From positions 34,431,530 to 34,495,529 of the forward strand of contig NC_034412.1 of assembly GCF_002078875.1 (NCBI RefSeq): DNA of 64,000 bases, written 5' to 3'. The stretch is from Numida meleagris. Lineage: Eukaryota; Chordata; Aves; Galliformes; Numididae. The stretch's first letter is position 1, and every line of letters starts with the position of its first letter. The notes beneath the pieces are model-generated. The model did no database searches, was not told where the DNA came from, and saw only the letters and a program-made list of their open reading frames with translations. This document shows, one piece after another, positions 23,620 through 36,265 of this stretch. Position numbers and translations under genes: made by a program.

Positions 23620-23745
23620 GCAGAGACAGAAAACAGGCTCGAAAGGGTGCTGAGTGACACGAGACAGCTGTAGGTGTCCCTGATCATCATAGCAGAGTGG
23701 GACTGGATGGCCTTTAAGGGTCCCACCCACCTCAGCTGCTTCTAG
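23620..23745 (+). mobile_element. CR1 3'-end fragment, + strand
   Basis: The core GGGACTGGATGGCCTTTAAG followed by GGTCCCACCCACCTCAGC is the diagnostic CR1 sequence shortly before its 3' tail. The terminal ATTCTATG repeats have decayed. Confidence 0.75.
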
Positions 23746-25794
23746 ACTTCAGTGATGAGTCAGACATTTATAAAGGCATGAAATCTCGCTGTTGAGGTAT
23801 TTAGTAGCTATCAACCACAACATAAATTGAGTGAATTGATTTCTCGATGCACTAAGAATAGTTATAGCAATAGTGCTAGTAATGATAAATACTACACATA
23901 CTGTTATATTCAACTGTGGTGCATTAAGTCCTCTCTTGTTATTTTGGATGCCTTTGCTGCATAAAGTTGAGGTTAGGTGAGGAACTACCGCCTTTCTGAC
24001 AAGCGCATTTCTTGGACAGTAATAAGCTTCTCAGAAAATGAAAAAGGATAGCACTTAGTTACACTTCCAGAATCACTTTTCTGACATATTCAACTTTTTA
24101 CCATTACCACTGTGTGAAGACATAGATGTCACAGCCTTGTTTTCCTATATCTGTTCGTTCTTTTTGCGTAAGGAACAGAAGATTAAACTACTTACTCCTC
24201 ACATTTGCTTTTGGCCAAGTGGTCAAATGAGGCCTGCTGGGTATTAATAAAAGAGGACACATTTTTCAATTTATGTTCCAACAGTTACGAAGTCATGGAA
24301 CCAAGGGAGTCAAGGTACTTCCACTCTTTGTTTCTGTACATGGTTTTCTCTGTCAAAGCATTCCAACTACGGTGAGCCTGAAGGTTTTTAGATGCTGCCT
24401 CCTTTTCTCAAGCTTCTGAGGTTAAGTTCCTCCGTTGTCATGTGCCCCAGTAAAGTATGTAATGTGCCTTCAAAATACCTGCCAAAATATGACTTGGGAA
24501 AGTACTCCTTCCGACTATGTATTTACATTACTTGTGTTTAATTGGACATTATTCTTACACAAAGGATTGGCTCCTCCTAACAAAGCAAAAGACTCAGCTC
24601 TTGCAAGCACATTAGCTTAGACCAAAATGCCAGCAAGAAGGCAGCTTTAGATTCTGGTGATGCTAGATGGGTACAGTCCAGACATGTCCATACCATACTT
24701 ATGATCATTTCAGTTGCAAACAGCAGGTGCACATTTCCCAGACATACCTGTCAACTGTGGGGAGACAGTTTTCTGTGCTATGAAAAGAGATACTATGAAA
24801 GTTCTGCACTGTTGCGCTGAAAATGCCTTTCCTGCACCAGTGTAATCCACTCGTAGATCTACTGACTGCCACACTAAGCATTCCCTGTTTTTAACACTTG
24901 CTCCAAGTTCACAGAAATACATACATACTCTTACGCAAACAGCGGGAGGCATACCAGTTGCAGTTTAACCCTGCCGGTGGCTAAGCATGGCACAATCATT
25001 CATTCTTACCCCTGTCTTCCCCTTGGGATGGGGGAGAATGCTGCCAGAAAACTAGCAAGAATTCAAGGGTTGAGAAGAAACTATTTACAGAGTTTTTAAA
25101 AAAGGTTAACAGTTACAACAACAGATATGCATCTGTACAGCTGGATAGAGCAAGTAAATGATGTGCAAGTAATTACTCACCACCACTGCCCAAATGATGC
25201 TCAGGTAGCTCCCCTGCAAGCAGAAGAGAGGGAGACGAAGCCTTGCCCCCTTCAACACTCCTTCCGCATGACATCACATGGCACAGAATACACTTTCACC
25301 AGTTCAAGTCAGCTGCCCCCACTCCCTCTCAGCTCCCTGGGCCCTTGGCTGAGAACAGCCTTGGCTCATCTTGGCTCTGAATGACACCACCCAGCAGCAA
25401 CTATAAACATCAATGCGTTAACAACATATTCTCCTAGAACCGAAAGAAAGCCTCATACCTGACACACTGAAAAAAATAATCCTGTCCCAGCTGAAACAAA
25501 GGCAATACCTTTGGATCATTTGGAAATAAAAATCGTTCGTTGCTATACGCAAGAAACTATAGCTCTCTAGTGCTCTTAATTAACAAAAGTTGATCCAAAA
25601 GTATTATTTAAAAACAAAAAAAAAAGTCACGCTGAAATAAATATATGAAAAAAACCCAACAAACAGAAAGCAAATTGGTCTTCACATTTACATATTCAGC
25701 AGTTTACAGAAATAGAAAACCTAGCTGGGATAAAGAAAGAACCATTTCTACTGAACAAAGACCAAAGCTTTCATTTTCTACATCACAAAAATCC
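23746..25794. other. Intergenic, no gene recognised
   Basis: AT-rich and unremarkable. Short chance frames only. Confidence 0.5.
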
Positions 25795-25900
25795 TAAAAC
25801 CATAGAATAGTTTTGATCAGAAGGGACCTCGAGGATCGTCAAAGTTCCAACCCCCTTGCCAAGACTGCGCCCAGGAGCACACCCAGAGATAGCATTCCAA
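25795..25900 (-). mobile_element. CR1 3'-end fragment, minus strand
   Basis: The + strand reads ACCATAGAATAG, AGAAGGGACCTCGAGGATCG, GTTCCAACCCCCTTGCC and AGGAGCACACCCAGAG, which is an inverted CR1 3' terminus. Confidence 0.85.
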
Positions 25901-26818
25901 ATTGGAGGCTAGAATTTCATTACCTGTAACATTAAGAGATCAATTACAGGATTCAGAACTACAATCCAGTCCTACGGCGCAGCAAATCATGAACCTAAAC
26001 TCTCCATTTGTAGCTTCCCGCTTACCATTTCTGTTTGTCACAAATTAGTGCTTCAGAGACAACCAAGAAATAAAAGTACAACAACAAGGAAAACAACCAG
26101 GCTGACATAGCAATGTTTCTCACCAAGATGCAACCAAATATGGAAAAATACATCACATTCACAGTTGAATCTATACTCAGGACTTACATACGCATAAGGA
26201 CTACAGAAGCACAAAGAGAACAAATAAAACCAAATTGTGCGTATTTAACCAAAGCAATGGCTGTGCAAGTCATTGTGACATGATTTTTGAGTCTCTCTTT
26301 TGCTTTTTTTAGCGCTTGCACTTGCTTTCAGGGAAAAGCAAGATACTTACATTCTTTCCGGGAGAGAAACAAAATTAGTACCACCCAATCATGACCTTTC
26401 ACTAGCTTCCCTTTCCATTAAGTGCAGATATGATTATCTGAAGAACATGTTAACTATCCAATCAAGTGCAATACAGTAAGCTCCGTATCCATCATCTTCA
26501 CGCAAACAAAAAGATTATCAATACAGAAAACTTGCTTGCAGTGCTCTGGACGTCTGTGGTGGAAATATAACAACTAACTGCATACATTGAACACTGGTTT
26601 TATTTTTACTTAAGTTGCAGCTGCTTCGCAAAGCAAAGCATCATTAAAGAACGTGGAAAACCAAATAAAAGAGCTCCCTCATCAGCAGCAAACGGCCAAT
26701 GGGAAAGAATAAGAAAACAACATAAGTAAGTGTAATGCACTGGAAAGCGCAGCAACGACAGCAGAGCTGGAAGACCCCAGGCAGCAGCAAGCGAGGATTC
26801 ATTCAAATGCAGCAGCCG
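25901..26818. other. Intergenic, no gene recognised
   Basis: AT-rich sequence between repeats. Nothing supportable seen. Confidence 0.5.
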
Positions 26819-27060
26819 TGTACACAGAAAGCCAGGAAAGAAGCCGCTCACCTTTGGAAGGTCTCCGGCAGGCAGGGATCTCCAGAGAGAAACCCTTACC
26901 TCCGCTGCTGACCCTTAAATGAGGTCTGGGAAGGGGTGGATCCCAGCTCCATCCCTTCTGGTCATTCAGCTGCATTGCATGCACCTGACCTCCCCAGGGT
27001 CGGCCCCGCCTTCCCACCAGGTGCTCAATCACTGGTTCAAGGCCCTTGCTCAGGGACATG
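26819..27060 (-). repeat. LTR-like dispersed repeat, copy 3 (minus), most diverged
   Basis: On the minus strand it retains CAGTGATTGAGCACCTG, AGAAGGGATGGAGC, the TATA-like CTCATTTAAGGG (near 26920), CTCTGGAGATCCCTG and AGGTGAGCGGCTTCTTTCC. The CAGGTG dyad has degenerated (CAGGTGCATG...CAGCTG). It abuts a CR1 3' fragment. Confidence 0.7.
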
Positions 27061-27061
27061 A

Positions 27062-27162
27062 TTTAGTGGTGGGTTGTTAGAGTAGTACGGTTAGGTTGCG
27101 GTTGGACTTGATGATCTTGAAGGTCTTTTCCAACCTCAGCAATTCTGTGATTCTATGATTCA
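27062..27162 (+). mobile_element. CR1 3'-end fragment, + strand
   Basis: TTGGACTTGATGATCTTGAA, GGTCTTTTCCAACC and the intact tail AATTCTGTGATTCTATGATTC. Only about 100 bases are kept, which is typical 5' truncation. Confidence 0.9.
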
Positions 27163-27618
27163 GCACTTCTGCCGCAAGAAGTTTCAGATGTGAGCATTCA
27201 AACGCATCGCTTCCAAGGTTCACTCTCGTTATTTGATCTGCACAACTATTCCAAACGTTTCAATTACAACGACAAGAGTAATTAAATAAGAAAATGATCT
27301 GAATCAGTTTTCACAAGAAGAATTGCCTACAGTTAATTACAAAATATTTTGAAGCATCTAGCCTAAACAGATGGCAATGGAAATACGATTACAGCTAAAA
27401 GTTACGTCATTTCACCTAAAAATAGAAATCAAGACCACTATTTGAAAGAGACAACTCTCAGTTACAAGACGCTAGTTTTCAACACGGTCGCTGCCATTAG
27501 CTACGTGCTTTCGCCAGCAACAAACGCGAGCCCACGTGTTGCGCTCATATAAGTGCATATATGTGCACGAGCAGAGATGACCCGCCGTAATGGCACAAGT
27601 GTCAGCGTGAGGGGAAGA
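27163..27618. other. Intergenic spacer between two repeats
   Basis: AT-rich sequence with no frame or motif recognised. Confidence 0.5.
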
Positions 27619-27876
27619 TGTTACAAAAAAGAAGAGAAATGCTCACCCATCTCTGAGGATTGAGGCTTGCAGACAAAACTCCACAGAGAAGGATCTCCAG
27701 AAAGAGATCCTTCTGCAGCAGCAATCAGCCCTTAAATGAGGTCTGAGGGAGGTGGAGCCAGGCTCCTCCCCTTCCAGTCACGCAGGTGAATCGCCTTCAC
27801 CTGCGCTCCCAGGACCCACCGAGTCTTTTCTAAACGTGTTCAGTCAGTGGTTCTGGCCGCAACTCAGCAGTTCCCA
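27619..27876 (-). repeat. LTR-like dispersed repeat, copy 4 (minus), best preserved
   Basis: Minus-strand reading runs from TGGGAACTG to TTTTGTAACA (TG...CA). Features: dyad CGCAGGTGAA/TTCACCTGCG (27781-27805), GGAAGGGGAGGAGCC, TATA-like CTCATTTAAGGG (near 27733), then an 11-base-pair perfect hairpin AGAAGGATCTC/GAGATCCTTCT with a 6-base loop (27687-27714), then a donor-like GGTGAGCA and a pyrimidine run. Confidence 0.78.
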
Positions 27877-27879
27877 CAT

Positions 27880-30800
27880 GCCTGCTGTGCTCGCCTCTGC
27901 TGCTCAGTCTCAGTGTTCGGCAAGTATCAATGAATATCGGCCCTACCATGTCTGACACCATTTAGTCAAGAGTGCCCCTGTGCTGCCAGCTGTCACACGG
28001 TACTTCAGATTCTTGAGGAAGATGCTTACAAAAGGAAGCTGTCCCACCTGCCTCAAAGTGGCATGCGGAAAGAGAGGCAGCGAGCTCAGGCATAGCACCA
28101 GCGAACGATGCAATGTGACATCCGGCTCTGACACCGGCCGCTTTTTTTTAACCTCAGTTATGACAGAAATTTGGCATCGCTTAGTTCTCAGATTTAACTT
28201 ATCTACACATAATGAGAAACTAATTAGTTCCAACCACATCTTACCCTATGTTCATTTTGCTTACTGTCATGAGAAACACATGTAACTCGTAAGCAAGGTA
28301 AAGCTTCGTTAGAAAAACAAGAAACTGGACCTCGCACAGTCCTGACTCAGCTGAAGCTTGGGTAATTTCTCTGTTTAAGCACTCGCTGTACGGTTAAAGG
28401 TCTGCGCTCGTGATAGTTCGTGCAGAGTTCCTATAAGACCACCCGCTCTTGTCTCGTTCTGCAGATGCCTTTTCTGATGTTCTGAAATGACTCCTTGTTG
28501 TCTCAAGCGAGATGCTTACATTATTCACCATAGTTCTTAACATTTACAAATCCCGGGAATTTCTTTGGCCCTTACGCTTTGAATGCCACACCTATTTCAT
28601 CTGGTAACTTAATTAAAGAAGAGAGACATTTGGCAATCAAAAATACCACGGTACCTTTTGACCTCTTGTACGATACTCAAGTACCGGCACCATTCAGAGG
28701 TTATTTCTGTCTACCTATCTCTCAGTTTGGCCTCGTAAGGGCAGCTGTTTCTTTTGAAGTTATACGTGATCCTTGGACTACAGCCAAACTGCAGTAGTCA
28801 CAACGGATTGCTTACGGGACTTACTGTATTTCACTTATGTCTTCGGTCTCAAACGGTTGCCGCCGCATTTGAATGACTCGGTATTTTCTTTTTTATTTTT
28901 CTGTTGAAGCAGAAGAGCATCGAGCCTGTTCCTGAAGAAAGGAGAGAAAATCCGGGATGCCTCCAGGAACTAATATGGAACAAACTTGTAATATTTAATA
29001 AAGCTCGTATTGCTAAATATCACGATGAACTGGAAACAGCTTGTTTGAGTTTGCACAAGCTTACGAAAAATCTATGGGAAATTACATGCGTTCGAGAGAG
29101 CGCTCAAAACTGATTTTCAGATAACGTTTCACACCTCATTATTTCCGACTATTTACAACAGTTTAGTACAACCGTCCCTAAGGGTCACAGTAAGTACAGA
29201 GCGCAGTGCTGCTTTAGCAATTATCCCATTCCAACGGAACGCGTTGTCCAAGAAAACTTGTAATGACCTGGTAACTGAATAAGGTAAATATAAGCATCAT
29301 ATATTCAACACAATCTCTGTTACGGCAAAAGAGAACATGGGCGTGGACTTGAAAGAAAGACGGACGGAGATTTTTAAGGGCAATCGCCACCGGAACAAGC
29401 TAAACGCATCCACGTAATTGTCACCGATGGCAAATACGGCTGTGCTCGACCGTACCTACATCAGAGATTCTCCAAACCAAGCTAAATTAAAACCAGAGCA
29501 ACACTGTTTCTCCCTGAACCAGCGCCGCTTCAGCTGGTCCAGAAAATAAACAAATCTTGACCCTTCCTAGTTAAGCGCAGTTTCTTCAGCCAAAGGCAAA
29601 GAGTACTCAAAGTCGAAGAGCGGCAGTAAACTCATACATTTCCGGGGCTTGCACGCCTTCCACAGCATCTCAAAAAAAACCTTTTCCACACAGAATCTGC
29701 TAACTGGTGGTAGGAGTAATCCGATAAAAAAAAAAAAAGGAAAAAAAGATAATGTACCTTAAAAAGCACGTTTGCACATTTGTACCTTAGTCTTGTTTCC
29801 TCTTCAACTTGTCCCAGATTAAAAAGGGCAGAGCAGCCTGACAAAGTGAGAAAAAAACAAATCAAAGGCGAAATAAATGGATGTGACAGAGTGGTACAGT
29901 TCCTTTGTAAAGTGTGTAACAGCAGAGGTGGTAAATCTAACAATTACACATTACTGACTTACCAAAATGCAAGACTTTTTGGGCCCGAAGGGGTGCTAAG
30001 CTATTTACTTGTGACTTTAATAACACTTTCTCCGTTCAGAAGACATCCGGTACCTTCAGGAGCAGTTCCGCGAAGGTATTTAAAGATGACGATCGAGCAA
30101 ATCAAAGGGTTGTCGTCCCTCCCAAAAAGAAACATGGTTTCAGTATGTGAGTACATGTATTTGATAAGTAGAGAGATACCGGTGTTGCATGCAGATCGAG
30201 CAACTGACATACGGTTGACAAACTAGCGTGATTTTGACAGATACTTCACGTGAGTGTAGGAACATGGGTACCTTATCACCTATCTGCTTCATTTCTGTCT
30301 CCTCTTCCCCATTGTTCACAGCCGAATTTCCCTAAAGACTTGTGCAAAATCTGTCCCACCTCCTCTTCATCCTCATCGCTTTTCTTTGTACCTCACTGAG
30401 TTTTGCTACACTACCTCTGCGCCGTTACATTTTACTGTACTGCTTTAAGGTGGTGAGGATCCATACGCAGCATTCAAACCAAGGTCAAGCAGCAGATGCA
30501 TATATCATGGCTGACAGTGCTCCTCGCTTCCTTGTTATTTTTCTTTTTTCTTTTCTTTCTCTTTTAATCAGATATTTGGGGTTGGAGTACAGTGGAAAAA
30601 AAACCCTAACTATTGTACGACTTAACATTACAACACCGCTCAGTATCAAGGTTCTCAGCATCAGAGTTAATTCTGTATATACTATTATATGTGCTAAGTT
30701 ACGATCATTTCTCTTCCCGTGTTCATCACACCGCATATATCGACGCGGAACTTCACCTGCTACTTTACCGCTAGTCCCTGAAAGAGCCTTGTGTATCTTT

Positions 30801-33800
30801 TTGGACATCATCCTCCTCTCCGTTACAGGGAATAATGTGGCAAACTGCATCGCTTCACCATTCCTTCTCTTTCTCACATCGCAGAAGAATACGTCCCCCT
30901 GGAACTGACCACTGACTCCTTTCCATGCTATAAGCTGTTTCCGTGCGTGGCAAATGCGTGGAGCAGGAGGCTTCTGTAAATACTTCCAACTTTGAAAAAT
31001 TATTTTGCGTCAATAATAATTCTCTCTAATGCATAAATGATATTTTTAGGATACAAATATATTCCTAGGAAGACACCCAGTAATTATTCACGTGAAAACT
31101 AACATCTCTTTCTCTTATTAGAAGTAACTTGTTTGCCCTCTGTTTTTTTTCTCCCTCCTGTAACTGCCATAGGATTTTCGGTATGCGTCGGATAACAAAA
31201 GTCCATTCCTGTACCCAGGAAAATAGATACTAACGCTTCATACCCATTACGCTCTAGCAGACAGAAAAAGAGTTATAAGTCATTAGGACCTTCTTTGGTT
31301 TGGTCGGCGGTTCGTTTGAAATCCAAAACTCTCGGTCAGGAAAACACAGACCCCTGCGCGACACTGTGGCAAAACTGGCTGCTTTGAGTTCCCCTGTGCT
31401 CATTGTGCCTCGGGAGCTGCAATACCCACGGCATGTCCCAGGAGTCCGCCAAAGATAGCGTAAGTGAACCCCGCGTTTGCCTGTGTACCGAATGAGAACG
31501 TTGCAGAGTTCAAAAACGGGAGAGCTGGGCAACTTTAAGCCATCACATTGTTATTCTCAGTTTTTTATCTATCCAGGCATCATTAAGTATCCCGACATCT
31601 CATTCAATGAGTGGCGCTTCAGTGCATACCGAAGGACCGATCTGAGATTCTGAGGACAATAACAGCAATTCAGCCTCCGTGTTCCTTCTCCTCGGGTTTC
31701 CGTATCGGGCTTCTGCACTATGGACTGCTCCCGAGAGGTGAGATTTAAAACAGTTTTAACTGGGTTCATTGTCAAAATGAAGCTAAGGATCTGACATTTC
31801 AAATGCGTTGTCATAAATTCTTAGTAGGCATAATAACATAGATGCAGATGAAGTAAAAATAGGGAGAAAGGTTCTATAGTTTCCCTAGAAATCTCCCTGT
31901 TTTGAAAGGCTTACAAAAGCTACATCACACGTAGCACTAATCATGTAACACTGTACCTACAGCATTTTATTTAATCAAAGGAAGGAGAATTGGCCCGATT
32001 CCCTGTAACTGAAAGGGGAGGAAATTTCAGAATTGACCCAGTAGCACGTTAGGAGAGTGAATAGTCATGTAAAAGCACAACAGACTTGGCGAAAGGAAAA
32101 GATTGGCTCCCCAAAAAGATATTATTCAAATACGAACTGCTTCCAGTGTGTTCCAGAACTAAGAGACAACCATTGCACTAAACATCTTTGGATTATTGCA
32201 GCTTGTCTGAAAGGCGCAAGCTTTAGGATTCCAAACAGTATTGTTAACAAGCACCAGAGGTCACTGAAGCTTTGTAGAAACTTGTGACTGCATTGCCTTG
32301 TCGCCGTGAGCGAAAGATGCGCTGCTGTTAGTGAACCATAGGTGCACCACAGGTAACTGCAGGTGTCTCAAAACTGGCCAGTTTTTAGAGTTATCCATGG
32401 GTCTTTCAAATCTATTTAAATGAACTCACCCAATACCATTCTCTAAAAATGAAGAATACCCAGCTAAAAGACTCTTCTTTAACCTAAGATTCCTTTATCG
32501 TGACTCCTATTCTAGACTTCAGCAAAAACACAAACCAAGGTGCACTTCTTAAAACATTCAAAACAATATTATGCGCATGCTTTGCTGAAGTCCCAAACAG
32601 AACATTTGTTTACTGTAGTAAGAAGGGAAAAAGGAAAAAGGGGAGAGGGGAAATAGGGGAGAGGAAAAAATAGGAGAGGGGAAAAGAACACCATCTACTG
32701 CCCCTGCCCCCTCCGCCGACTGCCAGAATCTTCAGGTACTTACTTGATTCCAGAGAATGGAGGAAAACCGCATCTGACAACACCGAAAAGCTCAGGGGTC
32801 CTCTCTCCTTCCATCTGCTCATCATAATAGGTCCTGTTGTAAGACAAGTAACAGTTCATAGCTCTGTGAAGCGCACGCTTACGGTGCAATGTGAAAGAAG
32901 CCGCCTGCTTCTATGTTTGAGTGTGAAAGCGGTACATCAGCTGTCAGTTCTTCATTTTGAAAGGTACCGGCTATCTCTGTTTTTCAGTAGGAGGTATATA
33001 TACACTGTCACATTTTAACGAGGAGAAACGTTAACTCTCTAACAGCTTAGGAGCTCTTTTTTTGAAAACTTTTCTCTGTTTCGGATGCCATTGACCCCCC
33101 TGAAAAACAACGGAGACGCGTCGCGCGGACGTAAGCGTGCAGAACTCAATAGCAAATCACAGGAACGTGGAGAGCCTCGGAGGTTACAGCCTGTATTTCT
33201 TAATACATGTAAGTAAGCACAGACATGGAGCTATTAAGTGAAAGGAAAGCACTGTGCACGGGAGCACAAAAAATTAGGCGCTCAGCCGCACCAACCCCTC
33301 TCTTGGTGTCCGTAGGAAGGGCATGCCATAAGGAAGAAGGTGAAACACGCCCTAAGCATTGTGCAAAAACTTTTCAGTTCCCTCCAAGATATTTTTAACT
33401 CACTTATAAATGGGAAGCAAGAAAGGGCTCCCAGCTTCAATGGCTGAAGATTCAGCTGCCAGTAAAAAAATAAAAAACATTTGCTCATTGGAGGGTGATT
33501 TGAGTTCATCCTCATCACCACCCTGAAGCACTAACTTCGGTGCTGAGCTACAGCTGAGTCACCGAGACGCTGCTGTAAAAAAGCACGGCACTGGCGGCTC
33601 CTGCAATTGGCGTGGAAGTCTCACAGTGAGAGGAACCGACAAATCCGAGTGGCGTGCTCCAGTTACGTCGGTGGGGTTTGAAGTTGGCTATGGGGAAAAA
33701 TAGAACACCTTTCTCCTTCTGATTGCAGGCCGGCGCCGCTCTCTGTTCCCAGGACGTCTCTTTATTTCGCTAACTACTACTCCCGTGCTTTCCCGTCTCC

Positions 33801-33960
33801 TTCGAGGCTCTCTTTGGCAGCTACCATTACGTTGGTGTGTCTTGCAGGCATCAGAAAATAGGAAGCGATCGGCCAAGGAACTGCTGTAGCAGAGCCACTG
33901 AGACTAAGGTGAAGGCGAGAACCTGCATCAAGCCAGATAACATTTCCGCTATAAACTAGG
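27880..33960. other. Intergenic, no gene recognised
   Basis: Six kilobases of AT-rich sequence. The longest frame (30342-30908, + strand, 188 codons) is hydrophobic but low-complexity, with no family resemblance. No intact repeat recognised apart from the purine tract listed separately. Confidence 0.5.
32621..32688 (+). repeat. Polypurine (G/A) tract
   Basis: Nearly pure G/A on the + strand, built of repeated GGGAGAGGGGAAATAG- and GGAAAAAG-like words with only a few T interruptions. Such mirror-like purine tracts can form triplex DNA. Confidence 0.8.
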
Positions 33961-33968
33961 CTGATAGA

Positions 33969-33988
33969 TTTATTCAAAGCGGTTTATT
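33969..33988 (-). terminator. Two candidate poly(A) signals, minus strand
   Basis: TTTATT at 33969-33974 and 33983-33988 on the + strand are two AATAAA signals on the minus strand, about 2.2 kb beyond the stop of the four-helix membrane gene. Another candidate, ATTAAA on the minus strand, lies at 35816-35821. Confidence 0.3.
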
Positions 33989-33989
33989 C

Positions 33990-36161
33990 CCAGAGTCTCT
34001 TCCCTCATGGAACGCCTCATGCAGCCGGCCTACCTGAGTGAAGTTCCGTGTTAACGCATCATGCTGGAACTGGCAGCTCTGTGGCCCCCGTGGTGCTGTG
34101 GTTTTGTCCTCTGGCTTCTCCCACGTTTTCCCAGCCATGCGCCCATCGCTGTGGCCCCAACAGGGTCAAGGAATACAGGCAATTGTCATTACTGTCAAGC
34201 AGTGCCAATATGAGATCGGAAAGGAAGTGACAAAAACCCCAGGAGGCGGTTGTCAGATACATACCCGAACCCGCCCTCGCCCTCAGATTTGTGAGGAACT
34301 CTTCTTTGCAGCTCCTTCTCCATATTTCTGTGTAGGAAAAGACTGCAGCAGATACTTTACTCTCAGCTCAATGTTAACTCACAGAAACCGCCTCCTTGAT
34401 TAATGTTCCAGTTACTACTTCTGATCAGCTACTGGCGTGCCGAGTAGCAAAAGTCTGAGAGGAGCAAACGCCCAGTTCATCACTCTCGGAGGTGCTGCAG
34501 ACAGTGCCTGCATGCCGAATAGAGCCCCCTGGCTGCCACCGGGGAGCTCTGGGGCCGAGGGAGGCGCTGCCAGGCAAGATAAATAAGCTCTGAGGGGAAT
34601 GTGGCATGCATGTGGAGCACCCGCTAAATCTAGTGGTGGAAGCTGTGAGCGTGAATGAATTTTCTGTGCTGCTACCCAATGAAAGGAACTCATTGTTATG
34701 CTGAGGTATAGTTTGCACCAATTTCCACAGCGCAGTTGTTTCTTTTCTAGAAACTCCCCTTCTGCAAAAGGAATTGTTGCCACTGCACAGCCATTACGGA
34801 TCCTAGGTGTCTCTATCCTGGTATCACAACAGCGATGCTGCGATCGCACCACTGAAAGGACAGCAAAACCGACCAGCAAGAGCAATACAGGCTCCAGGGG
34901 TTGTGCAGCAGCTGCTGACTCACCAACATACATTTCCAGTTAGAAGTGGCACAGAACGTGCTCCTCTTCTACTCTCCTACTTCAGTATAGGCTGACAGGG
35001 CGATTCCTTTCAGCGGGCCTCGGGGGGTCTCCTCGTTCCTGAGCGCCACGGCCGCTGCTTCCACACTGACTGCAGCAAGTGGCCGCGCTCTGGTCCCAGG
35101 CATCATACAGGCATATACTATCCCCCAGTAAAAGGCAGTGCCACAGAGCAGGATCTCTGGCGGGACTGCAGCTTCCTCCCAGATGCGGGGTGGTGGCAGA
35201 GCGGTGCCTTTCGGCAACCAGGTGCTTCCAGCGAGCTGCGCCTTTGAAGGCAAAATCTGCAATGGAACACAGAGAATCAAATCCAAACTAGTTTTAAATA
35301 TCAGCGATCGCACGAACCTGTCGGGGAGCCTTGCTTTCTTTTCGTCCACAAGAACAGCGATTTCTGTTAATCCACGGGGAAAAACAATTCATCGCAGGCT
35401 GTCGGGAGTGATGCCAGAAGCATCCAAGGGCGGGAATGCGCTCACGCTCGCTGCTTCAAAGCTTGCTGCGCTACAATGGAGAAGGCACGGCATCGATTTC
35501 TGCCTCACGTTATGGATTACTATATTAAAGACAAATAATGTAAAACGACACAGTAACGTATAGCCAAGTTGAAGTTCAAAGCGGACTCTTAACTGGATAA
35601 TAACGAACACACCCGGGGCCCCGTTTCAATGGAGACGTTGGACTGGCACTGCAAGGCTTCGTGTCCACGACGTGACCTGCCCCATCCCTGCGAGAGGGCA
35701 AGTACTCAGTTGACAGCCGAATGCAGTGGATCCTTCATGACAGATCATTCAATGAGCAGGGGGAAAAGATAAGGGGGAATGCACCACAATGCGTTTCTTT
35801 TAAAAATAATGTGTGTTTAATATTTGAATGTGTATGGCAAGCGCTGCTAGACAAATTGCACGATGGATTCTAGCAGAAGAAAACATGAATGAAGTACAAA
35901 AGCTGGAGAAAAAGGCTCACACTTCCCGGAGGCAACGAGCTATTTCAGCTACACAGAGTCCGAACGTCCCCAAATATCTGCAGGTCTTCCCATTTGCGCC
36001 AGGATCTTTGCTGACCATGGGGCCTTTGACAGTTCTCTCCTTTGGTGCGTGTTTCTTCACAGGCCCAGGAAAAACGCACAATGACTTTAAATAGGAATAA
36101 CTCCTTTCATCCATGTTGCTGTACATCTCGACTAGCAGCTCTAGAATGGTCCATCGCTTTG
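33990..36161 (-). other. Probable 3' UTR or flank of the four-helix membrane gene
   Basis: No supportable exon between the stop codon at 36162 and the candidate poly(A) signals. The minus-strand frames at 34415-34933 and 34969-35349 are open but show no domain. Confidence 0.35.
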
Positions 36162-36265
36162 TCAAGCCATTCTGATGTATGGCGGAGGCTTGGATGCCTC
36201 TTCCTCTGCGTCACAGTCCCGCACCGGAAACCGATCCGGGAAGTCAAGGATTCCATCTCCAGGAC
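36162..36265 (-). CDS. Four-helix protein exon 6 (residues 189-222 and stop)
   Basis: Acceptor CCCCACGCAG|GTCCTG. Completes the split Ser codon and encodes the acidic tail ending EEEASKPPPYIRMA, TGA at 36162-36164. The phase match to exon 5 supports the model. Confidence 0.75.

Noticed and set aside
26819..27876. Copies 3 and 4 of the LTR-like repeat as the two LTRs of one provirus
   Set aside because: The copies are too diverged from each other and the 560-base interval contains a CR1 fragment and no retroviral coding sequence.
34415..35349. Minus-strand ORFs of 172 and 126 codons downstream of the four-helix gene
   Set aside because: No domain, no convincing splice sites linking them to the gene, and the gene already has its stop at 36162.
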